Assembly: GCA_013361525.1 (NCBI GenBank)
Contig: JABFXY010000027.1
Coordinates: 1 to 64,000 of the forward strand
Origin: Polyangiaceae bacterium
Lineage (GTDB): Bacteria; Myxococcota_A; Polyangia; Polyangiales; Polyangiaceae
DNA length: 64,000 nucleotides
Direction of reading: 5' to 3'
Shown here: positions 28,642 to 35,815 of the stretch, piece by piece
Numbering within the stretch: position 1 is the first letter of the stretch
Layout of the letters: each line of letters opens with the position of its first letter
Made by a program: the position numbers and the translations under genes
The notes under the pieces: model-generated
The model's input: only the letters and a program-made list of their open reading frames with translations
What the model was told of the DNA's origin: nothing
Databases searched by the model: none

Positions 28642-29679
28642 ATGAATCGCTCGCTCCGAATCGTCGCGCTCGTCTCGTCGCTCGCCGCCCTCTCGCTCGG
28701 TCCCGCAGGGTGCGCTTCGAGCCCTGCGTCGGACCCGGCATCGCCCGGCGCATCCCCGGCGGCAGGGCCCGCCGAGACGAACGAGAAAGCCACCCGCGCC
28801 GAGCTTCGCATCGGAACGTACACGTCGGATCAAAATGGCTTCGATACCCAATCACATTGGATCGACACCGGCAAAGAGGTGGTCGTCTTCGATGCGCAAT
28901 TCACGGAGCGACACGCGCGCGAGCTCGTCGACGCCATTCGAAAGGAGACGTCGTCGCCCATTCGTTTCCTCGTCATCACGCACCCCAATCCGGACAAGTT
29001 CAATGGCGCGTCGGTCTTCCAATCGATTGGCGCGAAGGTGGTCGCGAGCCGCGCGACGGCCGACGCGATCCACGGCGTGCACGAGTACAAGCGCGCATTC
29101 TTCGTCGATATGGCGAAGATGATCCCCGCCGACGCGTACCCGAAGGAGCCGAGGGTCGACATCGTCTTCGATCACGAGCTCGAGCTTCCGACGGAGGCGG
29201 GGCGCATCGTGCTGCGCAAGCTCGAGCACGCCGGGGTTTCGTCGACGCAAACGGTCGGCTGGGCCCCGGAGGCGCATGCTCTGTTCGTCGGCGATCTGGT
29301 GCACCACGGCGCCCACGCTTGGCTCGAGGGCGGGATCGTCGGCGGCGGCCCGCGTCCCGACCTCGCGTCGTGGGTCGCGGCACTCGACGAGCTGAGCGCC
29401 ATCGACGAAAAGGCCACCGTTTACGGCGGTCGCGGCGCACCGGCGCCCGTGACCGACGCGGTGCCGGCGCAACAAGCCTATCTGCGAAAAGCAGAGTCCA
29501 TCGTGAAGGCCTACATCGCAGAGCTCGGAAAGAAGAAGAGCGAGCTCTCCGGCCCCAAGGCACCGGAACACCATGCCGCGATCGCCAAGCGTTTCACGGA
29601 AGCGTTCCCCGACCGCACGCTCGGCTACCTCGTCCAATATGGCGTGTACGGTCTCGCCGGACAGCTCGCGAAAGAGTGA
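28642..29679 (+). CDS. Metallo-beta-lactamase-fold lipoprotein with altered metal motif
   Basis: A 345-aa lipoprotein (lipobox GPAGC near residue 24; ATG 28642 six bases after a perfect AGGAGGT). The beta-lactamase-like fold is suggested by SHWIDTGKEVVVFDAQF, LVITHPNPDKFNGA and ALFVGDLVHHGAHAW. The usual HxHxDH ligand motif reads H-P-N-P-D-K, keeping only the first His and the Asp, so metal binding is probably changed or lost. The last 90 residues are helical. It may be a hydrolase with unusual ligands or a binding protein. It is divergent from an AraC regulator. Confidence 0.75.
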   Translation: MNRSLRIVALVSSLAALSLGPAGCASSPASDPASPGASPAAGPAETNEKATRAELRIGTYTSDQNGFDTQSHWIDTGKEVVVFDAQFTERHARELVDAIRKETSSPIRFLVITHPNPDKFNGASVFQSIGAKVVASRATADAIHGVHEYKRAFFVDMAKMIPADAYPKEPRVDIVFDHELELPTEAGRIVLRKLEHAGVSSTQTVGWAPEAHALFVGDLVHHGAHAWLEGGIVGGGPRPDLASWVAALDELSAIDEKATVYGGRGAPAPVTDAVPAQQAYLRKAESIVKAYIAELGKKKSELSGPKAPEHHAAIAKRFTEAFPDRTLGYLVQYGVYGLAGQLAKE

Positions 29680-29689
29680 CCGAGAGCAC

Positions 29690-30550
29690 GTGTCAGGCCC
29701 TCCACGCGCGGCCGTCGCTCGCGGGGTGATTCGCGGAGACTTTGCTATTCACCCAAGGACGGGGGACGTCGCGGTCATCGACGATGACCGTCTCTCGTTC
29801 GCTCGCCGGCCATTGCGTGGTGGCCCTACGTGGGATCGATACTCGGAAGCACCGCTCGTCGCTGTCGGAATTCATCCTCCGTGGGTCATCACCGCAGACG
29901 AAGACGGTCGCCTCGTTCGATGGGATCTACATAGCGGCGTCCGCGTCGAGACGACCAGCCTCTGTTTGCCGCCGCGTGGCCTGTCGGTCGACACCGAAGG
30001 TCACATTGCGGTGCTCGTTCCCGGCAGCGTGATCGTGCTGCGCGAGGGGACGCAACCCGCTCGCATCGCGGTGCGCGATCCGGTCCAAGCTGCTTTCTCT
30101 CGGTGCGGCAAGCGGCTCGCCGTCGTCGCAGCGGACGGCTCGTGCTCGCTGATCGATCTCGAGACACGCGCGGTCGTCGCGCCGCTCGAGGTTCGAGGAC
30201 AGATAATCGGCGTCGCAGCCGGCCCGCGCGACGCGTGGCTGTTGACCACGGCGGGCGGTGTCCACCGTGTCGCGGCCTTCGGTGGGCGCGCCGAGCTCGT
30301 CCGAGCTGCGCCCGCGACGGGGCCGATTGCGTGCTCGGCCATCGACGACACCGTCGCCTTCGCGACCGCCGCCGGCGTCACCGTGATGCGCGTCGAAGCT
30401 CACCATCAGCGCTCGACCGCGTGGGTCGGTGCATTGGAGGTGACGGGCATTGCCTTCGGGCAGCCTGGTCACCTCGCCGTCAAGCGCACCATCAAGGGAA
30501 TCGTGCTGCGCGATCTGGCAGAAGACCGCGAGTATCGAATCAACCTCTGA
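29690..30550 (+). CDS. Beta-propeller (WD40-like) protein
   Basis: A 286-aa protein made of repeated four-strand units such as WVITADEDGRLVRWDLHSG, RLAVVAADGSCSLIDLETR and HLAVKRTIKGIVLRDLAED, consistent with a six- or seven-bladed WD40-like propeller. There is no signal peptide, so it is likely cytoplasmic. Such propellers are usually protein-binding scaffolds. GTG 29690 begins 11 bp after the upstream lipoprotein stop, so the genes are probably cotranscribed. Exact partners are unknown. Confidence 0.7.
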   Translation: MSGPPRAAVARGVIRGDFAIHPRTGDVAVIDDDRLSFARRPLRGGPTWDRYSEAPLVAVGIHPPWVITADEDGRLVRWDLHSGVRVETTSLCLPPRGLSVDTEGHIAVLVPGSVIVLREGTQPARIAVRDPVQAAFSRCGKRLAVVAADGSCSLIDLETRAVVAPLEVRGQIIGVAAGPRDAWLLTTAGGVHRVAAFGGRAELVRAAPATGPIACSAIDDTVAFATAAGVTVMRVEAHHQRSTAWVGALEVTGIAFGQPGHLAVKRTIKGIVLRDLAEDREYRINL

Positions 30551-30554
30551 GCAC

Positions 30555-30575
30555 CGCGCGGTCGTCTTCCGCGCG
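30555..30575. terminator. GC hairpin between convergent genes
   Basis: CGCGCGG (30555-30561) pairs with CCGCGCG (30569-30575) around TCGTCTT. It occupies nearly the whole 28-bp gap between the convergent genes ending at 30550 and 30579 and could terminate both. Confidence 0.55.
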
Positions 30576-30578
30576 CGC

Positions 30579-31268
30579 TCATTGCATGAGCTCGAGCATG
30601 ATCTCCGGCGCGCCCGGCGGGCCATAAGGCCCTTCGAAGAACACCAGTTTGTGCGGCGGCTCGACCTCGTACCACATATGGTATTTGGGCAAAAATGGCT
30701 TCGATAGCTTGGTAATGATCGACGGCAGCTTCACATAGTCATTGAGGTCGGGATACATGATGACCTCGTGCGCCTTGATGCGGCCGGCCGGCACGGTCAC
30801 GTAGTCGGTTCCGCGCATTTCATAATAGACCTTGGCGACGAAGCGGTCGCAGATCCACGCATAGAGGGAGCGCCGGTTTCCGTCGAACGGCTGCGCGCCG
30901 AGAAGGAACGGCGCGCTGACCTCGACGTACGTGCACGGCGGCAGGGCGTGCGTCGAAGACGCGAAGTCGACGATCTCGTGGCGCGATGTCGCGCCGCTCG
31001 CGTCCGAGACCTTTCGCTCGAGCCGCTTCACCGCGAGGCCCGGCCCATGCTCGACCCTGTCGTCGATGAAGCCGCCCTTCAGCGGAACATGGACCTCGAG
31101 CACCACGCCGCCGTCGGCCTGGCGGTCGAGGCGGACCTCGGTGGTGCTCGGCTCGACCAAGAGATCGGCCGCGTCGAGCACCGTGTGGAAGGCACGCTTC
31201 GGGCGCGGGCGCGTTCGATAACGCAGAGCGACGCCGGCCCATGCGGGTGCGGGTATCGGGACGAGCAT
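30579..31268 (-). CDS. Conserved-looking protein of unknown function (DUF3108-like C-terminus)
   Basis: A 229-aa protein without signal peptide or membrane helix. The C-terminal half (YVTVPAGRIKAHEVIMYPD ... KYHMWYEVEPPHKLVFFEGP) resembles the DUF3108 beta-barrel pattern in which a modified substrate is followed by a Trp-Tyr strand; this is a weak resemblance. ATG 31268 follows AGAGG; GTG 31304 would add 12 mainly charged residues. It is monocistronic by spacing. Confidence 0.6.
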   Translation of the reverse strand: MLVPIPAPAWAGVALRYRTRPRPKRAFHTVLDAADLLVEPSTTEVRLDRQADGGVVLEVHVPLKGGFIDDRVEHGPGLAVKRLERKVSDASGATSRHEIVDFASSTHALPPCTYVEVSAPFLLGAQPFDGNRRSLYAWICDRFVAKVYYEMRGTDYVTVPAGRIKAHEVIMYPDLNDYVKLPSIITKLSKPFLPKYHMWYEVEPPHKLVFFEGPYGPPGAPEIMLELMQ

Positions 31269-31352
31269 TTCCGCCTCTTCCTCGATCCGCGCGCGGGACG
31301 CCACTGGTTGTTTACTTCATCGACCCAAGGACAACGGACGGTGACCAAATGG

Positions 31353-31712
31353 TCATTGCGTCACCGGCGCGCTCTCCAGCGGACATGTGACGTAGAGCGT
31401 GTGGGGCGTGTACACGAGCAGCGTCGCCACGGAGACGAGGACGTCGAGCGCCGTGACCCGAAGCTCCGTCCGCACCGGCTCGTCGCAATACCGCTTCGTA
31501 TCCACCTCTCCGGTTCCGACGAAGCCATTGATGTACGTCGGGACCTGCTCCTTGTAGGTCACGACCTCCTTCGCTTCGGCTGACGATGCCTTCTTCGGCT
31601 CCGGGTTTTGCTCGAACGAATAGTGATAGCAGCCGGCCAGCGCGATCATCGCGAGCGAAAGACGCACGCGATTCGTTCGACTGCCTCGCGAAGCGTGCAG
31701 ACGAGGACCCAT
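31353..31712 (-). CDS. Bor-like lipoprotein
   Basis: A 119-aa lipoprotein; signal sequence RLSLAMIALAGC with lipobox LAGC near residue 28. The mature part follows the Bor/Iss pattern: a short linker, a strand around TYINGFVGTGEVDTKRYC, and a closing VLVSVATLLVYTPHTLYVTC with two conserved Cys. In enterobacteria Bor/Iss is a prophage-encoded outer-membrane lipoprotein tied to serum resistance; the role here is unknown. ATG 31712 is used; a TTG further upstream adds only seven residues. Confidence 0.6.
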   Translation of the reverse strand: MGPRLHASRGSRTNRVRLSLAMIALAGCYHYSFEQNPEPKKASSAEAKEVVTYKEQVPTYINGFVGTGEVDTKRYCDEPVRTELRVTALDVLVSVATLLVYTPHTLYVTCPLESAPVTQ

Positions 31713-31760
31713 AGCGACACCCGTTGCCCCCAATTGATTGCAACCGGTACGCCACGGTCG

Positions 31761-32474
31761 TCAGAGGGTCGACGCAACCTCGCGCAGGACACGCGCCGGC
31801 TCGCGATCGATGACCTCGTGATGCGACACGATCACGCGGCGCAGATCCGGCGCCCCGGCGAGCCGCTCCAAATGGGAGCGAAAGGCCGGCTTGTCCTTCA
31901 CGACGAACATCCGAGAAATCCGCGAAATCGTCGGCCCGCCGGTCGACTTGGCCAGATGTTTGAGCACGAAGCCGGTGAAGCCGCCGACGTGCGGCATGTT
32001 GAAGACGGTGTCGTTCAACACCAACGTCGTCGCCCCGGGCTCTCGAATGACCATCGCGCCCTCGGCCGCGTTGGTGCCGTCGAACGTCTCGAGCGCGACC
32101 GTCCCGTCAGGCTCGAAATCCTCGAGGGAGCCGGAAACGGTGACCCCCTCTTCCACCTTTTTTCTCGCCCCCGACGGGGTGAGGACGCGCGCGTCCTTGT
32201 AACGGTCGGCGAACACCTTCGCGTCGAGCCGGTGATACCCGTTCGGGACGATGATGGTGGCGACAGGGCCCCACGCGTCGATCTCCGCCATGGCCGCGTC
32301 GTCGAGCGCCATCGCGTTGTGCACGACGAGCTTGCCGTCATCGCGCTTCGCGATCGTCATCACGCGCTTCAACGGCATGCCTTCGAGATCACCTTCGACG
32401 CGCCAGACCCGCGCCGAAAGCTTCTCGATCGGTCGATGTGGAAGCACGCGCCACGTATCGTTCGCCTTTGCCAT
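31761..32474 (-). CDS. DUF4336-like beta-lactamase-fold protein
   Basis: A 237-aa soluble protein. SARVWRVEGDLEGMPLKRV, IIVPNGYHRLDAKVFADRY, then ARVLTPSGARKKVEEGV and TTLVLNDTVFNMPHVGG follow the DUF4336 pattern, a metallo-beta-lactamase-like fold without the full HxHxDH motif. A late RVIVSHHEVI places His residues where metal ligands may sit. It may be an enzyme of unknown substrate. ATG 32474 starts MAKANDTWRVLP. Confidence 0.6.
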   Translation of the reverse strand: MAKANDTWRVLPHRPIEKLSARVWRVEGDLEGMPLKRVMTIAKRDDGKLVVHNAMALDDAAMAEIDAWGPVATIIVPNGYHRLDAKVFADRYKDARVLTPSGARKKVEEGVTVSGSLEDFEPDGTVALETFDGTNAAEGAMVIREPGATTLVLNDTVFNMPHVGGFTGFVLKHLAKSTGGPTISRISRMFVVKDKPAFRSHLERLAGAPDLRRVIVSHHEVIDREPARVLREVASTL

Positions 32475-32569
32475 CGAGTCTTCTCCCGTCCCCGCGTGAC
32501 CTCCCTGGAGGCTCGCGCTCGGCCCGATCGATAGTGGCTCGCACCGACGGTCTCAACCTCGGTCGCGAC

Positions 32570-32607
32570 AAAAAGAGGAAGACCCCTCCACCCGATGGGT
32601 GGAAGGG
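32570..32607 (-). terminator. Rho-independent terminator of Cys-rich gene
   Basis: The arms 32583-32593 and 32597-32607 pair at 10 of 11 positions around a 3-base loop. On the minus strand the hairpin is followed by TCTTCCTCTTTTT, a T-rich tract, 25 nt after the stop of the Cys-rich gene. Confidence 0.75.
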
Positions 32608-32631
32608 CTATCACACCGAAGATCGCTCGTC

Positions 32632-33420
32632 TCAGCCGCGCTTGCGACGGCGCGCGCTGAACGCCGCGAGCCCGCCGGCCGCCGCGACCAAGCCGAACAT
32701 CGTGGAGACGCCGCCGTTGCCGGAGTCGGCGTTCGCGACGGAGCAGCTCACGCTCGCAGAAGCTTCGGCCTCGATCTCCACCTCGATCTCGAAGTTCGTC
32801 GCGATGTATTCGAGGCAGGCCGGGATGTCCTCGATGGCGAGGTATTGGCCGTCGCAGAAGAGGGCCCCGTCGGGCGCGTCGCATTGGACCTCGCAACCGC
32901 CCTTGAGCTCGGCCGAGCAGCTGTAGGTGCAGTCGAAGTTCGCATCCGTTTCACAGCTACCGCTGCAGCTCGCGCCGCATTGCGCTTCGCAATCGCCTTG
33001 TGGAAGGTCGACGCCGCATTGCGCGTCGCAATCGGTCTTGCACATCGCATTGCAGTACGAAATGCACTCTTGATCGTTGTTGCAATCGATGGCGATCTGC
33101 GCCTCGCAATCCGCCGTGCACGAGGCGGAGCAGTCGAACGCGCCGGGGTCGACCTCGCACTCGGCCTGACAGTCGGCCGAGCAGGAACCCGTACACTCCG
33201 TGGTGACGGAGGCATTGCATTCGCCGTCGCAGGCCGCGACGAACGACAGAGGCTCGCAATTCGCCTTACAGCCGCCTTCGAACTCGAAATGGCACTCCGA
33301 GATCGACGTGAGCTCGATGTTTCCGCAGGGGTTCGTCGCTGCGAAGCTCGTGCTCGCGCCGAGGAGGGCGGTCGTGGTGGTGGCGGCGGCAATTAACAAC
33401 GGACGCAAGCGAAAGCTCAT
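32632..33420 (-). CDS. Cys-periodic exported protein with C-terminal sorting-like tail
   Basis: A 262-aa protein: ATG 33420 behind AAAGGAG, a Sec signal (LLIAAATTTTALLGASTSFA), then about 130 residues with Cys recurring every three to five positions (CTGSCSADCQAECEVD and similar). A short acidic spacer (EIEVEIEAEASASV) follows, then GGVSTMFGLVAAAGGLAAF followed by an Arg/Lys-rich end. That Gly/hydrophobic/Arg tail after a Cys resembles MYXO-CTERM-type sorting signals, though not a perfect match. It is likely surface-exposed and disulphide-stabilised. It shares its Cys periodicity with the protein at 51512-52669. Confidence 0.8.
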   Translation of the reverse strand: MSFRLRPLLIAAATTTTALLGASTSFAATNPCGNIELTSISECHFEFEGGCKANCEPLSFVAACDGECNASVTTECTGSCSADCQAECEVDPGAFDCSASCTADCEAQIAIDCNNDQECISYCNAMCKTDCDAQCGVDLPQGDCEAQCGASCSGSCETDANFDCTYSCSAELKGGCEVQCDAPDGALFCDGQYLAIEDIPACLEYIATNFEIEVEIEAEASASVSCSVANADSGNGGVSTMFGLVAAAGGLAAFSARRRKRG

Positions 33421-33609
33421 AAACGATCTCCTTTCGATCCCTTGTAGCCCGAATGGGCAACGAATCGCAAAGCCGGCACGATGTCGTACGGCAGGGCCGC
33501 GCGGGGTGATCCCGCCGACTTCGTGCGCTCCGTCGGGGCGTCCGAAAGCAGTCGCGCAGGCTTTTCGACCCTGCATTCGGCGCCGGCCCACACGTTCGCA
33601 CCTTGGGCG

Positions 33610-34056
33610 TCAGTGTTCCTCGAGGCGCAGGATTCGTTGGAGCGCTTCGCGCATCGTCGGCGGGATCGCAACCGGACGCCGTGTCAGGCGATCGACGAAC
33701 ACGTGCACGAACAAGCCGTCCGCCGACGCCTGCTCGTCGGCGCCCGCGAAGATCGCGACGCCGTAGGTGACGGATCGATCGCCGAGGCGATCGACGCGCA
33801 CGCCCGCACGAACCTCCGTCGGATATTGAATGGGTGCGTGATAGCGACAGCGCGACTCGACGACGAGGCCGATGACCGGCGACGTTTCGATGTGCAGCCC
33901 CCCCTCATGGATGAGGTAATGGTTCGCCGCCGTGTCGAAGAAGCTGTAGAAGACGACGTTGTTGATATGGCCGTACGCGTCGTTGTCCATCCATCGCGTG
34001 GTGATGGGAACGAAGTACGCATATTGGCTCGCTTGTTCGGGACCGGGCCGGATCAT
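33610..34056 (-). CDS. Acyl-CoA thioesterase, hotdog (4HBT/YbgC-FadM) family
   Basis: A 148-aa hotdog-fold protein. The signature TTRWMDNDAYGHINNVVFYSF contains the catalytic-type Asp of the 4HBT group (DNDAYGHINN), followed by SRCRYHAPIQYPTEVRAGVR and a C-terminal strand set. It probably cleaves a medium-chain or aromatic acyl-CoA; the substrate is unknown. ATG 34056 is preferred because GAAGGA precedes it; earlier GTG and TTG codons overlap the upstream gene. It is likely cotranscribed with the transhydrogenase 8 bp upstream. Confidence 0.9.
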   Translation of the reverse strand: MIRPGPEQASQYAYFVPITTRWMDNDAYGHINNVVFYSFFDTAANHYLIHEGGLHIETSPVIGLVVESRCRYHAPIQYPTEVRAGVRVDRLGDRSVTYGVAIFAGADEQASADGLFVHVFVDRLTRRPVAIPPTMREALQRILRLEEH

Positions 34057-34064
34057 CGTTTCCT

Positions 34065-35378
34065 TCACCAATAGGTAAGGGCGCCACGGAACAGCTCTTC
34101 GACGAGGTCCGGCGGCGTCGGTATGGGTGCATTCGTGAGGAGGCGCGTTTGCAGCGAGGTACCGGCGGCGAGCGCCGGGACCTGCGCGGCACTGAATCCA
34201 ATGCCTCCCACACCATTCGGCAGCCCCAATACGCGCAGGAGCTCGACGAGCCGATCGGCCAATGTTTCACCTGCGCCGTCATCGGGGATCGTGCGTTCGC
34301 GCACGCCGAGCAATCGCGCCGCTTCGATGTGACGATCGGGGCTCGACGGCCCTGTTTTCCGAAACACGGCCGGAGCATTCACGACGACCGAAATACCGTG
34401 CGGCACGAGGGGCTCATCCCGCGGATAGTCCGGTGCGTGATACCCCACCTCTTCCGCGAGACCGGCCACGGCGTACGACATGGCGTGCGGCACGTGGACG
34501 CCCGCGTTGCCGAACGCGATCCCCGCCAGCGTCGCCGCCCACATCACCGCCTCTCTTGCTTCCATGTCGCGGTCGTCCTCGACGGCGCGCACGAGGTATC
34601 GGCCGAGTAGAGACAGAGCTTCTCGGCAGCCGATGTCGCTCCACGGGTTGCGTCCTTGGCTCATCGGCCGGGCTGTCGGGCGCGCCGGCGAGGGGCGGAC
34701 CGTGAAGGGTCGCGCGGTGAATGATTCGAGCGCGTGGCACAGCACATCCATTCCGCTCGCCGCGACGACGGTGCGCGGCAGGGTCGCCGTGACGTCCGGG
34801 TCGACTAGGGCCTCGGTCGGTCTCAAGTGAATCGACGCAATACCGGTCTTCGCCTTGTGCGCGACCCAATCGAAAATCGCGATCCCGGTCACCTCGCTGC
34901 CGGTTCCCGACGTGGTCGGACACGCAATGTGCGGCGCCAGGCCTCCGGGCACGGCTCGGCCCTCCCCGACCGGTGCGTTCACATAAGCCTCGAATGGCGC
35001 AGGATGCGTTGCGTAAAGGTTCGCGGCTTTGCAGGTATCGATCACCGAGCCGCCGCCGATCGACACGTATCCGTCGGGCCGCGCTTCTTTCGCGAAACGC
35101 GCCGCCTCCTGGAACGAGGCGTCGGTCGGCTCGACGTGCACGTCCGCGAACGTGACGACGTCGAGTCCGGCGGCGCGCAGCGACCGCTCGACGCGTCGGT
35201 AATGGTCGAGCCCGACGATTCGGCGATCGGTGAACAACGCGACGCGTTTGATGCCGTACGCCGCGGCGCGGTCCCCGACCTCGGCGAGACACCCCCGACC
35301 GAAGGTCACGCGCGACGCATCGACCGTGAAGGCGCCTTCGAATCCGGCTTCGGGCGGTGCGAATCGACAACAGAGCAC
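34065..35378 (-). CDS. Hydroxyacid-oxoacid transhydrogenase (iron-type alcohol dehydrogenase family)
   Basis: A 437-aa group III (iron-activated) dehydrogenase closest to ADHFE1-type hydroxyacid-oxoacid transhydrogenase, which couples 4-hydroxybutyrate oxidation to 2-oxoglutarate reduction. Dinucleotide-binding [26 protein letters not shown], and the metal-site helices [16 protein letters not shown] and [14 protein letters not shown] are present. An [18 protein letters not shown] insert around residue 240 fits that subfamily. It is probably a cytoplasmic enzyme; the thioesterase downstream suggests a small acyl or hydroxyacid pathway. Confidence 0.88.
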   Translation of the reverse strand: MLCCRFAPPEAGFEGAFTVDASRVTFGRGCLAEVGDRAAAYGIKRVALFTDRRIVGLDHYRRVERSLRAAGLDVVTFADVHVEPTDASFQEAARFAKEARPDGYVSIGGGSVIDTCKAANLYATHPAPFEAYVNAPVGEGRAVPGGLAPHIACPTTSGTGSEVTGIAIFDWVAHKAKTGIASIHLRPTEALVDPDVTATLPRTVVAASGMDVLCHALESFTARPFTVRPSPARPTARPMSQGRNPWSDIGCREALSLLGRYLVRAVEDDRDMEAREAVMWAATLAGIAFGNAGVHVPHAMSYAVAGLAEEVGYHAPDYPRDEPLVPHGISVVVNAPAVFRKTGPSSPDRHIEAARLLGVRERTIPDDGAGETLADRLVELLRVLGLPNGVGGIGFSAAQVPALAAGTSLQTRLLTNAPIPTPPDLVEELFRGALTYW

Positions 35379-35422
35379 GGCCCGAACGTATCAGGTGTGA
35401 AGCGGGTGCTGAGCGACACCCC

Positions 35423-35761
35423 CTAGCGGCCGGCGATACGGCCGAATTGCAGGGCACGCCGGACGGCCACCACGCTCAACCCGGTCGCTTCGACGAGATC
35501 CGACAGCGTCGGCTTTCGGCCTTTTTCCGCGGTGAATTTCCGCGCCGCATCGAGGACCACCCGGAGCTCGGCTCGAAGATCGACGGGCGCGTCGGACCCG
35601 ACCGTGCGACCCGCAGCCGAGAGCGCGTCGATGAGCTCGCCGATTTCCTCGTGGGAGAGCGCGAGTGTCGCCGTCTCTTCGGCGAATGCATCGAGATCGA
35701 TAACGCTTCCGGGGCCATGGGCGGCGAGCAGCTTCTGAAGGAGAGGATTGATTCGAGACAC
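35423..35761 (-). CDS. Mini-sigma-like protein (region 1.1- and region 3-like only)
   Basis: A 112-aa protein. Residues about 5-50 (LLQKLLAAHGPGSVIDLDAF ... LSHEEIGELIDALSAAG) follow the pattern of sigma-70 region 1.1, and the end (KGRKPTLSDLVEATGLSVVA, then VRRALQ) looks like sigma region 3. Regions 2 and 4 are absent, so it cannot itself be a working sigma factor. It may bind RNA polymerase or be a regulator derived from a sigma factor. The start GTG 35761 has no ribosome site and is tentative. It is divergent from the HEAT-PilT gene, 54 bp away. Confidence 0.55.
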   Translation of the reverse strand: MSRINPLLQKLLAAHGPGSVIDLDAFAEETATLALSHEEIGELIDALSAAGRTVGSDAPVDLRAELRVVLDAARKFTAEKGRKPTLSDLVEATGLSVVAVRRALQFGRIAGR

Positions 35762-35815
35762 GGAAAACCAAGGATATGAAATGGCGCTGCGAAGTGGTAT
35801 TTCCCGTGTCGCAGC

